Assembly (NCBI GenBank): GCA_963789225.1
Contig: CAWBKD010000005.1
Location: 1-64,000 of the forward strand
DNA from: Palsa-504 sp963789225
Lineage (GTDB): Bacteria > Actinomycetota > Actinomycetes > Streptosporangiales > Streptosporangiaceae
Reading direction: 5' to 3'
DNA: 64,000 bases
Both the position numbers and the translations under genes were made by a program. Of the stretch, positions 16,803 through 25,700 are shown one piece after another. The notes under the pieces were generated by a model. The model saw nothing but the letters and a program-made list of their open reading frames with translations, was not told where the DNA came from and did not search any database. The number at the start of each line of letters is the position of its first letter. The first letter of the stretch is position 1.

Positions 16803-18455
16803 GTGATATCGACAAGACCCTGGCGGGTGCGAGCGGCGGCCGTGGCCGCCGCGGTCCTGGCCGGCGGCCTGCTGGCCGCGTGCAGTAGCAGCACTAGCAG
16901 CCCGAGCAGTAGCAGCCCGTCAACGGGGCCGACCGGCGTGCTGACGATCACCACCGGGGCGGCCGGCACGTTCGCTGACGACTTCAACCTGTACTCGCCC
17001 AATGCCGAGGACGCGACGAACGGGATGATCTACGAGCCGCTGTTCTTCTTCGACACGGCGAAGGACGGCGTGGTCGAGCCCTGGCTCGGCACCAGCTATA
17101 GCTGGTCCAACGGGGGCAAGACCCTGACCGTGCAGCTCAGGCACGGCGTGAAGTGGACCGACGGCAAGCCGTTTACCAGCGCGGACGTGGTATTCACGTT
17201 CGACCAGGCGATTCACAGCACGGCGCTGAACAAGTTCGGCCTGCCGCTGGCGAGCGTCGCGGCTAACGGGCCCTATGCGGTCACCATTAACTTCACCCAG
17301 CCCGCCTACACGGATGCTTACTACGCACTCGGCAGGGTCGAGATCCTGCCCCAGCACATCTGGGCATCGATCAAGGACCCGGCCACGTTCCTGAACACCG
17401 ACCCGGTGGGCACCGGGGCCTACGAGCTCGGCAGCTTCTCCGGCCAGGTCTTCACGATGACCGCGAACCCGCACTACTATCTTCCGGGCCTGCCGAAGTT
17501 CAAGACCATCCGGTTCCTGGCCTTCAGCGGGAACACCACATCGGACGCGGCCATTGAGTCGGGCGAGGTGGACTGGGCCGGCAGCTACATCCCCGGTATC
17601 CAGAAGCTCTACCTGGCCAAGAACAAGAACTTCGTGGTCAGCGACATCCCGCTGTCCACGGCGTTCCTGGTGCCGAACATGGCCAGCGGCCCGACCGCGA
17701 ACCTGGCGGTCCGGCAGGCGATCAGCGCCGCGCTCAACCGGACTGACATCAGCGACACGGTCTACAACGGCTACGCGTCGCCGACGAACCCCGAGGCGCT
17801 GATCCTGCCGAACTTCTCGTCCGTCCTCTCCCCGTCGCTGGCCGACGCATCGTTCGGTAGCCCGAACGCAGCCGCGGCCAAGAACATCCTGACCAAGGCC
17901 GGCATCAAGACGCCCCTGAACCTCACCGTCGACATGGTCTCCGGTTACACCGACTACCTCAGCGACCTGCAGATCATCCAGGCACAACTCAAGCCTGCCG
18001 GCATCAACCTGACCATCGACCAACCCGCCTATGCCACGTTCACCTCGCTCCAGGACACCGGCAAGTTCCAGCTGCTGATGGACAACTTCGGCTACACCCC
18101 GAGCCCGTGGGCCTACTATTACTCGATCCTGGACAGCTCGATAGCACCTGCGATCGGAGAGGTCGACACGGTCGGCAACTTCGGGCGCTTCCGCGACGCT
18201 CAGGTGGACAGCCTGCTCAACCAGATCGCCGGCACGACGAACACTGGGGTGCAGGACCCCGACTTCTACAAGATCGAGCAGATCTTCGCCTCCCAGCTCC
18301 CCGACATCCCGCTGTTCAATCAGCAGGACGAGATCGAGTTCAACGGGAACGTGGTGGCCAACTACCCGTCGGTATCCAATCCCTACGGCGCTACCGCCGT
18401 GTACATCCAGCCGGACCTTGGCTGGGTGGCGGCGCGGCTCGTCCCCGTGAAGTAG
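16803..18455 (+). CDS. Family-5 solute-binding lipoprotein of an oligosaccharide/peptide ABC importer
   Basis: A 550-residue protein from GTG 16803 (AGAAGG upstream). Residues 1-30 form a lipoprotein signal with lipobox LLAAC, followed by a Ser-rich linker. The mature part is SBP_bac_5: TNGMIYEPLFFFD, LTVQLRHGVKWTDGKPFTSADVVFTFD, LPQHIWASIKDP, TDPVGTGAYELGSF, VRQAISAALNRTDI. These proteins capture oligopeptides or, in several actinobacteria and in hyperthermophiles, oligosaccharides. Its neighbours are glycosidases, so sugar uptake is more likely here. It would sit anchored outside the membrane. Confidence 0.88.
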   Translation: MISTRPWRVRAAAVAAAVLAGGLLAACSSSTSSPSSSSPSTGPTGVLTITTGAAGTFADDFNLYSPNAEDATNGMIYEPLFFFDTAKDGVVEPWLGTSYSWSNGGKTLTVQLRHGVKWTDGKPFTSADVVFTFDQAIHSTALNKFGLPLASVAANGPYAVTINFTQPAYTDAYYALGRVEILPQHIWASIKDPATFLNTDPVGTGAYELGSFSGQVFTMTANPHYYLPGLPKFKTIRFLAFSGNTTSDAAIESGEVDWAGSYIPGIQKLYLAKNKNFVVSDIPLSTAFLVPNMASGPTANLAVRQAISAALNRTDISDTVYNGYASPTNPEALILPNFSSVLSPSLADASFGSPNAAAAKNILTKAGIKTPLNLTVDMVSGYTDYLSDLQIIQAQLKPAGINLTIDQPAYATFTSLQDTGKFQLLMDNFGYTPSPWAYYYSILDSSIAPAIGEVDTVGNFGRFRDAQVDSLLNQIAGTTNTGVQDPDFYKIEQIFASQLPDIPLFNQQDEIEFNGNVVANYPSVSNPYGATAVYIQPDLGWVAARLVPVK

Positions 18456-18497
18456 TGAAGCAGCAGGCGCTGAGCAGGTGACGCCAGCCTGACCAGC

Positions 18498-18538
18498 GAC
18501 CGGTGGCGCCGCGTTCCCCCTTCGCGGCGCCACCGGTC
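18498..18538 (+). terminator. Strong 16-bp hairpin between binding-protein and permease genes
   Basis: GACCGGTGGCGCCGCG (18498-18513) pairs perfectly with 18523-18538 around a 9-base loop, 43 bases after the solute-binding-protein stop and 62 before the permease. There is no U-run. Such hairpins commonly cause partial termination or protect upstream mRNA so that binding protein exceeds permease. Confidence 0.7.
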
Positions 18539-18599
18539 ACGGTCAGCGGCGGCCGCTGGCACGGCCGGCCGCCCGGCCGCGGAGGAGGAAGAGGCCCAG

Positions 18600-19313
18600 G
18601 TGCGTTATGTGTTCCGCAAGCTCGGTTTCTACCTGATAGCGGCGTGGGTAGCGCTTACGATCAACTTCCTGCTGCCGCGGCTCATCCCGGGGAACCCGGT
18701 CGAGATCCTGATCTCGCGGATGTCGCAGTCCGGCACCATCCCCGCAGATGAGGACCAGGTGCTGACCAGCCTGCTCGGCCTGGGCACCGGGAACATCTTC
18801 CAGAAGTACTGGCAGTACCTGGACGGCCTCGCCCACCTGCAGCTCGGCCTCTCGATCACCGATTTCCCCACGCCGGTCAGCACCGAGATCGCCTCGTCTA
18901 TCTACTGGACGCTCATCCTGGTGGGCACCGCGACGGTGATCAGCTGGGTACTTGGCATCGTGCTCGCGGCCAGGGCGTCCGGCGAGCGAGCATTCCGGAT
19001 AATTCTGGTGGAGATCCTGCCGAACGAGCTCCCGGTGATCGTGTCCAACCTGATCTTCGCGATGATCTTCGCGATCCTCACCCAGGCCGGGCTCGCGTTC
19101 ATCGGGCTCGGCGACCCGACGATGCTCACCTGGGGCAACATGCTCAACATCGCCTACAACGACGAGGCGCTCTCGTTCGGCGCGTGGTGGTGGTTCATCC
19201 CGCCGGGCGCCTGCATCGCGCTGCTCGGCATGGGGCTCGCGCTGATCAACTTCGGGCTTGATGAGGTACTCAACCCGCGGCTGCGAGTTTACCGGCCGGG
19301 AAAGTCGCGATGA
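18600..19313 (+). CDS. Chimeric ABC permease: DppB-like N-terminus joined to DppC-like C-terminus
   Basis: A 237-residue membrane protein that joins pieces of two genes. Residues 1-120 are the front of a DppB-type permease (MRYVFRKLGFYLIAAWVALT, NFLLPRLIPGNPVEIL, PVSTEIASSIYWTLILVG). From about residue 124 the sequence is the back of a DppC-type permease (ARASGERAFRIILVEILPNE, the EAA coupling loop, then LTQAGLAFIGLGD and FIPPGACIALLGMGLALINFGLDE). Full importers have two permeases of about 300 residues each; here about 1 kb between the joints near 18962-18972 is absent, in frame. It ends overlapping the ATPase start by 4 bases. As a lone, short permease it is unlikely to form a normal translocator. 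Confidence 0.82.
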   Translation: MRYVFRKLGFYLIAAWVALTINFLLPRLIPGNPVEILISRMSQSGTIPADEDQVLTSLLGLGTGNIFQKYWQYLDGLAHLQLGLSITDFPTPVSTEIASSIYWTLILVGTATVISWVLGIVLAARASGERAFRIILVEILPNELPVIVSNLIFAMIFAILTQAGLAFIGLGDPTMLTWGNMLNIAYNDEALSFGAWWWFIPPGACIALLGMGLALINFGLDEVLNPRLRVYRPGKSR

Positions 19314-20428
19314 CCGCAGGCGACCTGGTGCTGCGCGCGGAGCACGTGTGCGTGGAGTACGCCGGGCCGCGCCCGACCCGGGCGGTCCGTGACGTGACGG
19401 TGGAGTTGCGCCGCGGTGAGGTGCTCGGCATCGCCGGGGAGAGCGGATGCGGCAAGTCCACGCTCGCCTATGCGCTGACCCGGATGCTGCGGCCGCCCGC
19501 CGAGCTCACCCGCGGAAGCATCATGTACTTCCCTGATGGCGGCGCCCCGGTCGACCTCATGACGCTGGACAGCGAGAGCCTGCGCGGATACCGGTGGAAC
19601 AAGGTCTCGATGGTGTTCCAGAGCGCGATGAACGCGCTCAACCCGGTCGCCAGCCTGGGCAGGCAGTTTGACGACATCTTCGAGGCCCATCGCCCGGCCA
19701 TGGACCGGGCAGCCCGCCACCAGCGCGCCCGCGAACTGCTCGAGATGGTCGGGATCGACCCGGCGAGAATCCGCGGCTTCGCCCACGAGCTCTCCGGCGG
19801 CATGCGGCAGCGGGTCATGATCGCGATGGCGCTGGCCCTGGATCCTGAGGTCGTCATCATGGACGAGCCCACGACAGCGCTCGACGTTGTGGTGCAGCGG
19901 GAGATCCTCGACGAGATCGAGCGGTTGCGCGAGGAACTCGGCTTCAGCGTCATCTTCATCACCCATGACCTGTCGCTGCTGCTGGAGATCAGCGACCGGC
20001 TCGCCGTGATGTACGCGGGCCAGATCATCGAGTATGCCCCGTCCGAGAGGGTCGGCTCGTCTCCTGCGCACCCTTACACGCTGGGCTTGCTGCGCTCGTT
20101 TCCCGACATCCGCGGGGCCAGGCGCGAGCTGCGCGGCGTTCCCGGCACGCCGCCGGACCTGCGCGACGACTTCGGCGGGTGCCCGTTCGGTCCCCGATGC
20201 TTCTACGCGTTCGGCCCGTGCCTCAGCGTGCCGCCCGTGCTGCGGCCGGTCGAGGCGCGACGCGGCGGGGCGGAAGCGGACCGCTGGACCGTGGCCTGCC
20301 ACCTGCACGACCGCGACTGCCGGCCGGACGGCCCGCCGACCGAGCTCGGCGGGTCAGCACCCGGCACCGCCACCCCGGTCACCGCGGACGATGCGATCGG
20401 CACGGAGACCGCCGGAGGCGAGCGGTGA
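19310..20428 (+). CDS. Oligopeptide/oligosaccharide ABC transporter ATPase (DppD-like)
   Basis: A 372-residue nucleotide-binding subunit: Walker A GESGCGKST (43-51), Q-loop VFQSAMNALNP, signature LSGGMRQR, Walker B VVIMDEPTTALD, switch His in FITHDLSLL. The C-terminal oligopeptide-transporter extension with four Cys (CPFGPRCFYAFGPC) is present, as in DppD/OppD. It powers uptake together with the next gene. Start and stop overlap both neighbours by 4 bases, indicating coupled translation. Confidence 0.9.
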   Translation: MTAGDLVLRAEHVCVEYAGPRPTRAVRDVTVELRRGEVLGIAGESGCGKSTLAYALTRMLRPPAELTRGSIMYFPDGGAPVDLMTLDSESLRGYRWNKVSMVFQSAMNALNPVASLGRQFDDIFEAHRPAMDRAARHQRARELLEMVGIDPARIRGFAHELSGGMRQRVMIAMALALDPEVVIMDEPTTALDVVVQREILDEIERLREELGFSVIFITHDLSLLLEISDRLAVMYAGQIIEYAPSERVGSSPAHPYTLGLLRSFPDIRGARRELRGVPGTPPDLRDDFGGCPFGPRCFYAFGPCLSVPPVLRPVEARRGGAEADRWTVACHLHDRDCRPDGPPTELGGSAPGTATPVTADDAIGTETAGGER

Positions 20429-21447
20429 GCGTGCTCGAAGTCCGGGACCTGACCGTCGAGTACCGGCAGCGTGGCGGCGCGAGGCTCAGAGCCGTCGACG
20501 GGCTCTCGTTCGCGCTCCAGGAGGGCCAGACGCTCGCGCTTGTCGGCGAGAGCGGCAGCGGCAAGTCGACGGTCGTCCGTGCGCTCGGGCAGCTCGTGAA
20601 GCCAACGGCGGGCGAGATCCTGCTCGACGGCCGGCCCGCAGCCCGGCACGGTCCGGCCCTGCGGGCCTACCGGCACCGGGTTCAGGTGATCTTCCAGGAC
20701 CCGTTCGCCTCGCTGAACCCGATGCACACCGTCGCGCACCATCTGCGCCGGCCGCTGCAGCTCCGCCAGCGTCATCTGCACGGCGCCGCCCTGGATGCGG
20801 CGACGGCGGATCTGCTGCGCTCGGTCAACCTGACGCCACCCGATGAGATTGCCGGGAAGCACCCGCACGAGCTGTCCGGCGGCCAGCGGCAGCGGGTGGC
20901 GATCGCGCGGGCGCTGGCGACCGACCCCGACGTGCTGCTCGCCGACGAGCCGGTGTCGATGCTCGACGTCTCCATCCGGCTGGAGATCCTCAACCTGCTC
21001 GACCGGCTGAAGAAAGACCGCAACCTCGCCCTGCTCTACGTCACGCACGACCTGGCGACCGCGCGGCACTTCTCGTCCGAGATCGTCGTGATGTACCGGG
21101 GCGAGATCGTCGAGCGAGGCCCGAGCGACGAGGTGATCCTGCACCCGTCGCACCCCTATACCCAGATCCTTTCCCGAGCCGCGCCGGACCCCACGGCCTC
21201 CCGTGCGGCGCTGGCCGCCGCTCGCGCCAAGCGCCAGTCGGCGCGTGCCGTGCGAGCCGCCGAGCAGCGCGAGGCCGACCTGGGCACCGGCTGCAGGTTC
21301 CGCACCCGGTGCCCGTTCGCGGCGGACATCTGCACGCGCCACCCGGAGGATATGGGCGTGTCCCCCGGTCACCAGGCGCGGTGCTGGCTCTACGCCACCG
21401 CTAACGGCAGCGGCCCCGCGCTGCCCCTCGCGAGGCCGGACGAATGA
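20425..21447 (+). CDS. Oligopeptide/oligosaccharide ABC transporter ATPase (DppF-like)
   Basis: A 340-residue second ATPase starting at GTG 20425, four bases before the previous stop. Walker A GESGSGKST, Q-loop IFQDPFASLNPMHT, signature LSGGQRQRVAIARAL, Walker B DVLLADEPVSMLDVS and His in YVTHDLATA are intact; the C-terminal Cys cluster (CRFRTRCPFAADIC) marks the DppF/OppF branch. It pairs with the DppD-like subunit. Both ATPases are intact although the permease between them and the binding protein is chimeric. Confidence 0.9.
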   Translation: MSVLEVRDLTVEYRQRGGARLRAVDGLSFALQEGQTLALVGESGSGKSTVVRALGQLVKPTAGEILLDGRPAARHGPALRAYRHRVQVIFQDPFASLNPMHTVAHHLRRPLQLRQRHLHGAALDAATADLLRSVNLTPPDEIAGKHPHELSGGQRQRVAIARALATDPDVLLADEPVSMLDVSIRLEILNLLDRLKKDRNLALLYVTHDLATARHFSSEIVVMYRGEIVERGPSDEVILHPSHPYTQILSRAAPDPTASRAALAAARAKRQSARAVRAAEQREADLGTGCRFRTRCPFAADICTRHPEDMGVSPGHQARCWLYATANGSGPALPLARPDE

Positions 21448-22814
21448 CGCGGCAGCCGCAGCGCGAGATTGCCCGCGTGCCCGTCGACCCGGACCGGGCC
21501 ACGGTCTACGCCGAGGGCTGGCAGTCATGGAGCGCCACCCAGATCCTGCCGGTGACCGCGGCGCCCGCCCTCCCACCGCCGGACTCGCTCGCGATCGACT
21601 GCCAGTACGGCGCACCGCCGCCGCCCGGCGTGCACCAGGGCTCCGGGCTGATCGCCCTCGACCCCGGCACCGGAGGGCCGGTGGCACTGTTCACGGGGCA
21701 GGACGCGTCACGTTCTGTACCGGTCATACAGGCAAGGTTCCTGAACGGATACGTCCTAATCACTGCCGACGGACCGGTCAGCCAAACAACGGACCAGGGA
21801 CCGGGCGGGCTGGCGGGCGCACTGTGCCGGTGGGGCGAGGGGTTCGCTGCCCTTGCGGGCGTGGCGCGCGGCAGCCTGCGGCAGATCCCGCAGGTCTGGT
21901 GCTCGTGGTACCAGTACTACGCCAGCGTGACCGAGGCGGACATCACGGCGAACCTCGCGGCAATGGATGACCTGCGGTTGCCGGTGCGCGTGGTGCAGAT
22001 CGACGACGGCTACCAGGCCGCACCGGGCGACTGGCTGGTCCCGTCGGGCCGGTTCGCCAGCCTGCCCGACCTGGTGCGCCGGATCTGCGGCACCGGCCGC
22101 CGGGCCGGGATATGGATCGCGCCCGCGCTGATCGGCAGGAGCAGCGAGCTGCTCGCCCGGCGCCCGGAGTGGGCGGTACGCAGCGCGCAGACCGGGGAGC
22201 CGGTGTCCGCCGGGAACGTGGTGCGGGAGGAGTGCACGGCCCTGGACATCACCCATCCGGGTGCCGCCCGCTACCTCACCGACGTCCTGAGCGCCATGCG
22301 GGAGTGGGGCATCGACTACTTCAAGGTCGACTTCGCCTACGCGGGCGCCTGCGAGGGCCTCCGCCATGAGGACGTCAGCGGGGTGGAAGCCTACCGGCGC
22401 GGCCTGCGCCTGATCCGGGACGCGATCGGTCCCGCGGCAGTGCTGGTCGGCTGCGGTGCGCCGATCCTGCCCTCGGTCGGCCTTGTCGACGCGATGCGGG
22501 TCGGCCCGGACATCGCCGCCCGCTACGAGCCGCCCGACGGCCACCCGACGAAGCCGTCGGGGCGCAACGCCACCAGGAACGTCGTCGCCCGCGCCTGGCA
22601 GCACGGCAGGCTCTGGGTGAACGACCCCGACTGCCTCTTGGCCAGGCCCGGTGTGGAGCGGCGGGAGGCATGGGCCGAGACCATCCGGCGATTCGGCGGC
22701 CTGCGATCGTCAGGGGACGGCCTGGCCGAGCTGGACGACTGGGGCCTGAAGACGACGCGGCGCCTGCTCGTGCCCTCTCCGGCCGAACCACTGGTCTCGG
22801 TGACGGGGACCTGA
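21444..22814 (+). CDS. GH36-type alpha-galactosidase (short form)
   Basis: A 456-residue cytosolic enzyme. The clan GH-D barrel shows IPQVWCSWYQYY, RVVQIDDGYQ, the nucleophile D296 in DYFKVDFAYAG and the likely acid/base D356 in RVGPDIAARY, with VNDPDCLL after it. These motifs release terminal alpha-galactose from oligosaccharides. It is shorter than classical GH36 enzymes (about 700 residues) because the N-terminal beta-sandwich is reduced. It overlaps the ATPase by 4 bases, so it belongs to the importer operon and probably acts on the imported sugar. Confidence 0.82.
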   Translation: MTRQPQREIARVPVDPDRATVYAEGWQSWSATQILPVTAAPALPPPDSLAIDCQYGAPPPPGVHQGSGLIALDPGTGGPVALFTGQDASRSVPVIQARFLNGYVLITADGPVSQTTDQGPGGLAGALCRWGEGFAALAGVARGSLRQIPQVWCSWYQYYASVTEADITANLAAMDDLRLPVRVVQIDDGYQAAPGDWLVPSGRFASLPDLVRRICGTGRRAGIWIAPALIGRSSELLARRPEWAVRSAQTGEPVSAGNVVREECTALDITHPGAARYLTDVLSAMREWGIDYFKVDFAYAGACEGLRHEDVSGVEAYRRGLRLIRDAIGPAAVLVGCGAPILPSVGLVDAMRVGPDIAARYEPPDGHPTKPSGRNATRNVVARAWQHGRLWVNDPDCLLARPGVERREAWAETIRRFGGLRSSGDGLAELDDWGLKTTRRLLVPSPAEPLVSVTGT

Positions 22815-22941
22815 CGTCTTTGCTGCGTGCCCTGGCAGATCTGCAGCGCGCCCTCATCACGCTCCTGGCGCCTGGCAGCTAGGTCGGCGATCTCGCGGTC
22901 TGTCACGCCGCAAGACTAGGCCACCAGGACAGCCGCCTCGG

Positions 22942-23736
22942 CTAGTCGCTTGGCCCGAGGTGCCACCGCATCGCGGCCACGGTCCCGCTCTCTGGCGTGG
23001 CCACGCAGATGAACTCCAAGCTCGAGTCGACGTGCAGCGGGTCGTCGCGGCCATTCGCATGGACCTGCCGGGCCAGCTCCTCAACCGTCTTAGTCAACTC
23101 CACGTTCTGCGCGGGCGAATGTACCAGACCGATAACGGCGTCGGACCTCCGGCAGCACCCGCCTACCAGCTGCCCGAGCGCGGGTCGCTCCCGGACCTCC
23201 GGCTGTACGGGCATCTCATCGATGACGGCATCGCCGCCGCCGATAGCCGCGGCACCATCGTCGCCCGTCTCACCGCCCGGCGGCCGGCCTAAGGCTGTCG
23301 ACGGGGAGAGCCAGGTAATGATCCGCTGCGCCTTGTTTGGCCCGTCCACCTCCCAGTGGGTGCGCCACCGATCTGGTCCGGTGGTGGTTATCAGGCCGCG
23401 ATAGAAATCCTCGCGGCATGGGTGATGCACCCACTGGCCCGGAGTCCAGGCGTGGAACGGCCGGCCGTCGGGGAAATGCAGCCACCACCCCTCCTCGGCG
23501 CGCAGCAGGCGGTAGGACCGGGAGACGGACAGACGGGATCCGTTCCAGAGCAGGGTGCCCTGCTCGACCCATGCGATGTGACCGCCGCCCTCGCTGCGCA
23601 GCGTGAGCTGACCGCACACCAGCCCGGACAGTCCGGTACGCCGGTCGGCAAGCCTTCGCGTCATCCGCCAGGCCCCGAGCAGAGCAGTCGGGTCGATCGC
23701 CGCGATGGTGTTACCGGCCGCCGCTGCTTGGGTCAT
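22942..23736 (-). CDS. DUF6314-family protein with an unusual C-terminal extension
   Basis: Residues about 14-145 match the actinobacterial DUF6314 pattern: LLGAWRMTRRLADRRTGLSG, a beta-barrel with GGHIAWVEQGTLLWNG, LHFPDGRPFHAWTPGQWVHHPC, DFYRGLITTTGPDRW and GPNKAQRIITW. The family has no established function but a lipocalin-like ligand role is suspected. The domain normally ends about here; this frame continues for about 115 more residues without a recognised domain. It starts 4 bases inside the flavin-dependent monooxygenase gene, so the two are co-translated. Confidence 0.65.
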   Translation of the reverse strand: MTQAAAAGNTIAAIDPTALLGAWRMTRRLADRRTGLSGLVCGQLTLRSEGGGHIAWVEQGTLLWNGSRLSVSRSYRLLRAEEGWWLHFPDGRPFHAWTPGQWVHHPCREDFYRGLITTTGPDRWRTHWEVDGPNKAQRIITWLSPSTALGRPPGGETGDDGAAAIGGGDAVIDEMPVQPEVRERPALGQLVGGCCRRSDAVIGLVHSPAQNVELTKTVEELARQVHANGRDDPLHVDSSLEFICVATPESGTVAAMRWHLGPSD

Positions 23737-24740
23737 GCGGGGACGGCCTGCATGGCTTCGGCCAGCAGCGTGACCGACCGCAGCCGGCTCTCGATGGCCG
23801 ACGCCTGGTGGGCGACGATCACCTCGTCGGCCCCGGTGTGGCGGATGAAGCCGTCGAGGTAGTCTCTCACCTGGGCCGGAGTGCCGACCGCTGTGTATGT
23901 GAGCATCTGGTCCACATGGGCGCCGATGCCCGCGGCCAGCAGCTGGTCGGCCTGCTCGTCGGTCAGGTTCTCACTGTCCTGGTCCCGGCGCCCGCGCCTG
24001 TACAGGCTGATGGCCCGCACTCGCCGGATTGCCTCGAGCTGCTCCCGGGCAGCGCTCTCCGCGTCGGCGGCGATCACGTTGACGCCTGCGATCGCGTACG
24101 GCTGCCCCAGCTGTCCAGACGGACGGAACTCACGCCGGTAGACGGCGAGGGCTTCGTCAAGTGATGCCGGCGCGAAGTGCGAGGCGAATGCATACGGCAG
24201 GCCCAGCATGGCGGCCAGTCTCGCTCCGAACAACGACGAACCCAGGATGTACAGCGGGACGTGCGAGCCCTTGCCGGGGACTGCATCCACCCCCGGCACC
24301 CGGGTATTGCCAGTGAAATAGCCCTGCAGCTCCACAATGTCCTGGGGGAAGGTGTCGGCGGAGCTCGGGTCGCGGCGCAGCGCGTACATCGTGTTCTGAT
24401 CCGAGCCGGGCGCCCGGCCCAGGCCAAGGTCGATCCGTCCCGGGTACATAGCGGCAAGGGTGCCGAACTGCTCCGCGATCAGCAGCGGGGAATGGTTGGG
24501 CAGCATCACGCCGCCCGCGCCGAGCCGGATCGCCTGGGTCTGCGCGCCGACGTACGCGATCACCACACTGGTGGCGGAGGAGGCGATGCTGGGCATGTTG
24601 TGGTGCTCGGCATACCAGACCCGCAGGTATCCCAGTTCCTCGGCCCGCTGGGCCAGCGCCACGCTGTTCGCGAAACTGTCACTGGCGGTCTGACCCCGCG
24701 CGATTGGCGCCAAGTCGAGAATGGACAGCGGGACACGCAT
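23733..24740 (-). CDS. LLM-class flavin-dependent oxidoreductase (luciferase-like)
   Basis: A 335-residue enzyme of the bacterial-luciferase-like family, MsnO8-type branch: LSILDLAPIARGQTASDSFANSVALAQRAEELGY, RVWYAEHHNMPSIASSATSV, IRLGAGGVMLPNHSPLLIAEQFGTLAAMYPGRIDLGLGRAPG, and YAFASHFAP. These use reduced flavin supplied by a reductase to oxygenate small molecules; the substrate is unknown. GAGGTGAGGAG precedes the ATG. A transposable unit begins 45 bases upstream and may have replaced its promoter. Confidence 0.88.
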   Translation of the reverse strand: MRVPLSILDLAPIARGQTASDSFANSVALAQRAEELGYLRVWYAEHHNMPSIASSATSVVIAYVGAQTQAIRLGAGGVMLPNHSPLLIAEQFGTLAAMYPGRIDLGLGRAPGSDQNTMYALRRDPSSADTFPQDIVELQGYFTGNTRVPGVDAVPGKGSHVPLYILGSSLFGARLAAMLGLPYAFASHFAPASLDEALAVYRREFRPSGQLGQPYAIAGVNVIAADAESAAREQLEAIRRVRAISLYRRGRRDQDSENLTDEQADQLLAAGIGAHVDQMLTYTAVGTPAQVRDYLDGFIRHTGADEVIVAHQASAIESRLRSVTLLAEAMQAVPA

Positions 24741-24870
24741 TGCTGGCTCCTCACCTCAAGACATCGTTCACGATCCAGCCTGGCACTAGATCGTTGACCG
24801 GTTATTCGTGATCTTGGGTCTGGGTCGAGCGGGTGTTACTCGCATGTGCGCCAGCCATAGGGTTCTTCTC

Positions 24871-25638
24871 GTGGCTGATGCTATCTTCGAGGAACCTCGG
24901 CTCGCGGAGATCTACGACCCGCTGGACCCTGACCGTTCCGATCTGGATGCCTACGCGGCTTTGGCGGATGAGTTCAGCGCTGTGACCGTCCTGGACGTCG
25001 GCTGTGGCACAGGAACTCTCGCGTGCCTGCTCGCCGCCCGCGGTCTGGAGGTAATCGCTGTCGATCCGGCCGCCGCGTCCCTTGACGTTGCCCGCCGGAA
25101 GCCGGGCGCCGACGGTGTCCGCTGGCTGCACGCAGACGCGACGGCCCTGCCTGCGCTGCAGGTCGATCTCGCGGCCATGACCGGGAACGTGGCTCAGGTT
25201 TTCATAACCGGCGAGGAGTGGGCCGCCACGCTAGGGGCAGTCGGTAAGGCTCTGCGACCCGGGGGCCGGCTGGTGTTCGAGAGCCGGGATCCGGAGAAGA
25301 AGGCGTGGCTGGAGTGGAACCGGGACCAGACCTACCGCCGTATCGTCATCCCGCGGGCCGGCCCCGTCGAGACGTGGACGGACCTGATGGACGTCAACGG
25401 AAGCCTGGTCTCCTTCCGGATGACCTTCGTGTTCGGCAGTGACGGTGCGGTGCTGACTTCCGATTCCACGTTGCGGTTCCGGAGCCGCCACGAACTCGCG
25501 GACTCGCTGGCCGCGGCCGATCTGGTCGTTGATGAGGTCCGGGACGCTCCCGACCGGCCCGGGCGTGAGTTCGTCTTCATCGCACGGCGGGCGGCTGGCG
25601 AAGACCACCGGCGCCGGCACGCCGTGGCTGATCCGTGA
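24871..25638 (+). CDS. Class I SAM-dependent methyltransferase, probable passenger gene
   Basis: A 255-residue enzyme from GTG 24871; earlier in-frame starts exist at 24808 and 24844 but family similarity begins at FEEPRLAEIYDPLDPDRSDLDAY. SAM-binding motif I is TVLDVGCGTGTLACLLA, followed by EVIAVDPAAASLDVARRK, the motif II region VDLAAMTGNVAQVF and LRPGGRLVFESRDP. The substrate is unknown. The last 15 residues are basic and differ from the usual end, probably because the gene runs into transposon sequence. It lies within the inverted repeats of the IS982-type unit, 63 bases before the transposase. Confidence 0.8.
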   Translation: MADAIFEEPRLAEIYDPLDPDRSDLDAYAALADEFSAVTVLDVGCGTGTLACLLAARGLEVIAVDPAAASLDVARRKPGADGVRWLHADATALPALQVDLAAMTGNVAQVFITGEEWAATLGAVGKALRPGGRLVFESRDPEKKAWLEWNRDQTYRRIVIPRAGPVETWTDLMDVNGSLVSFRMTFVFGSDGAVLTSDSTLRFRSRHELADSLAAADLVVDEVRDAPDRPGREFVFIARRAAGEDHRRRHAVADP

Positions 25639-25700
25639 CTGGCAAGTGAAGAGTGTCCAAGATCGGCGTGTCTACACACGTCTGACCTTGGGAAGTCATC

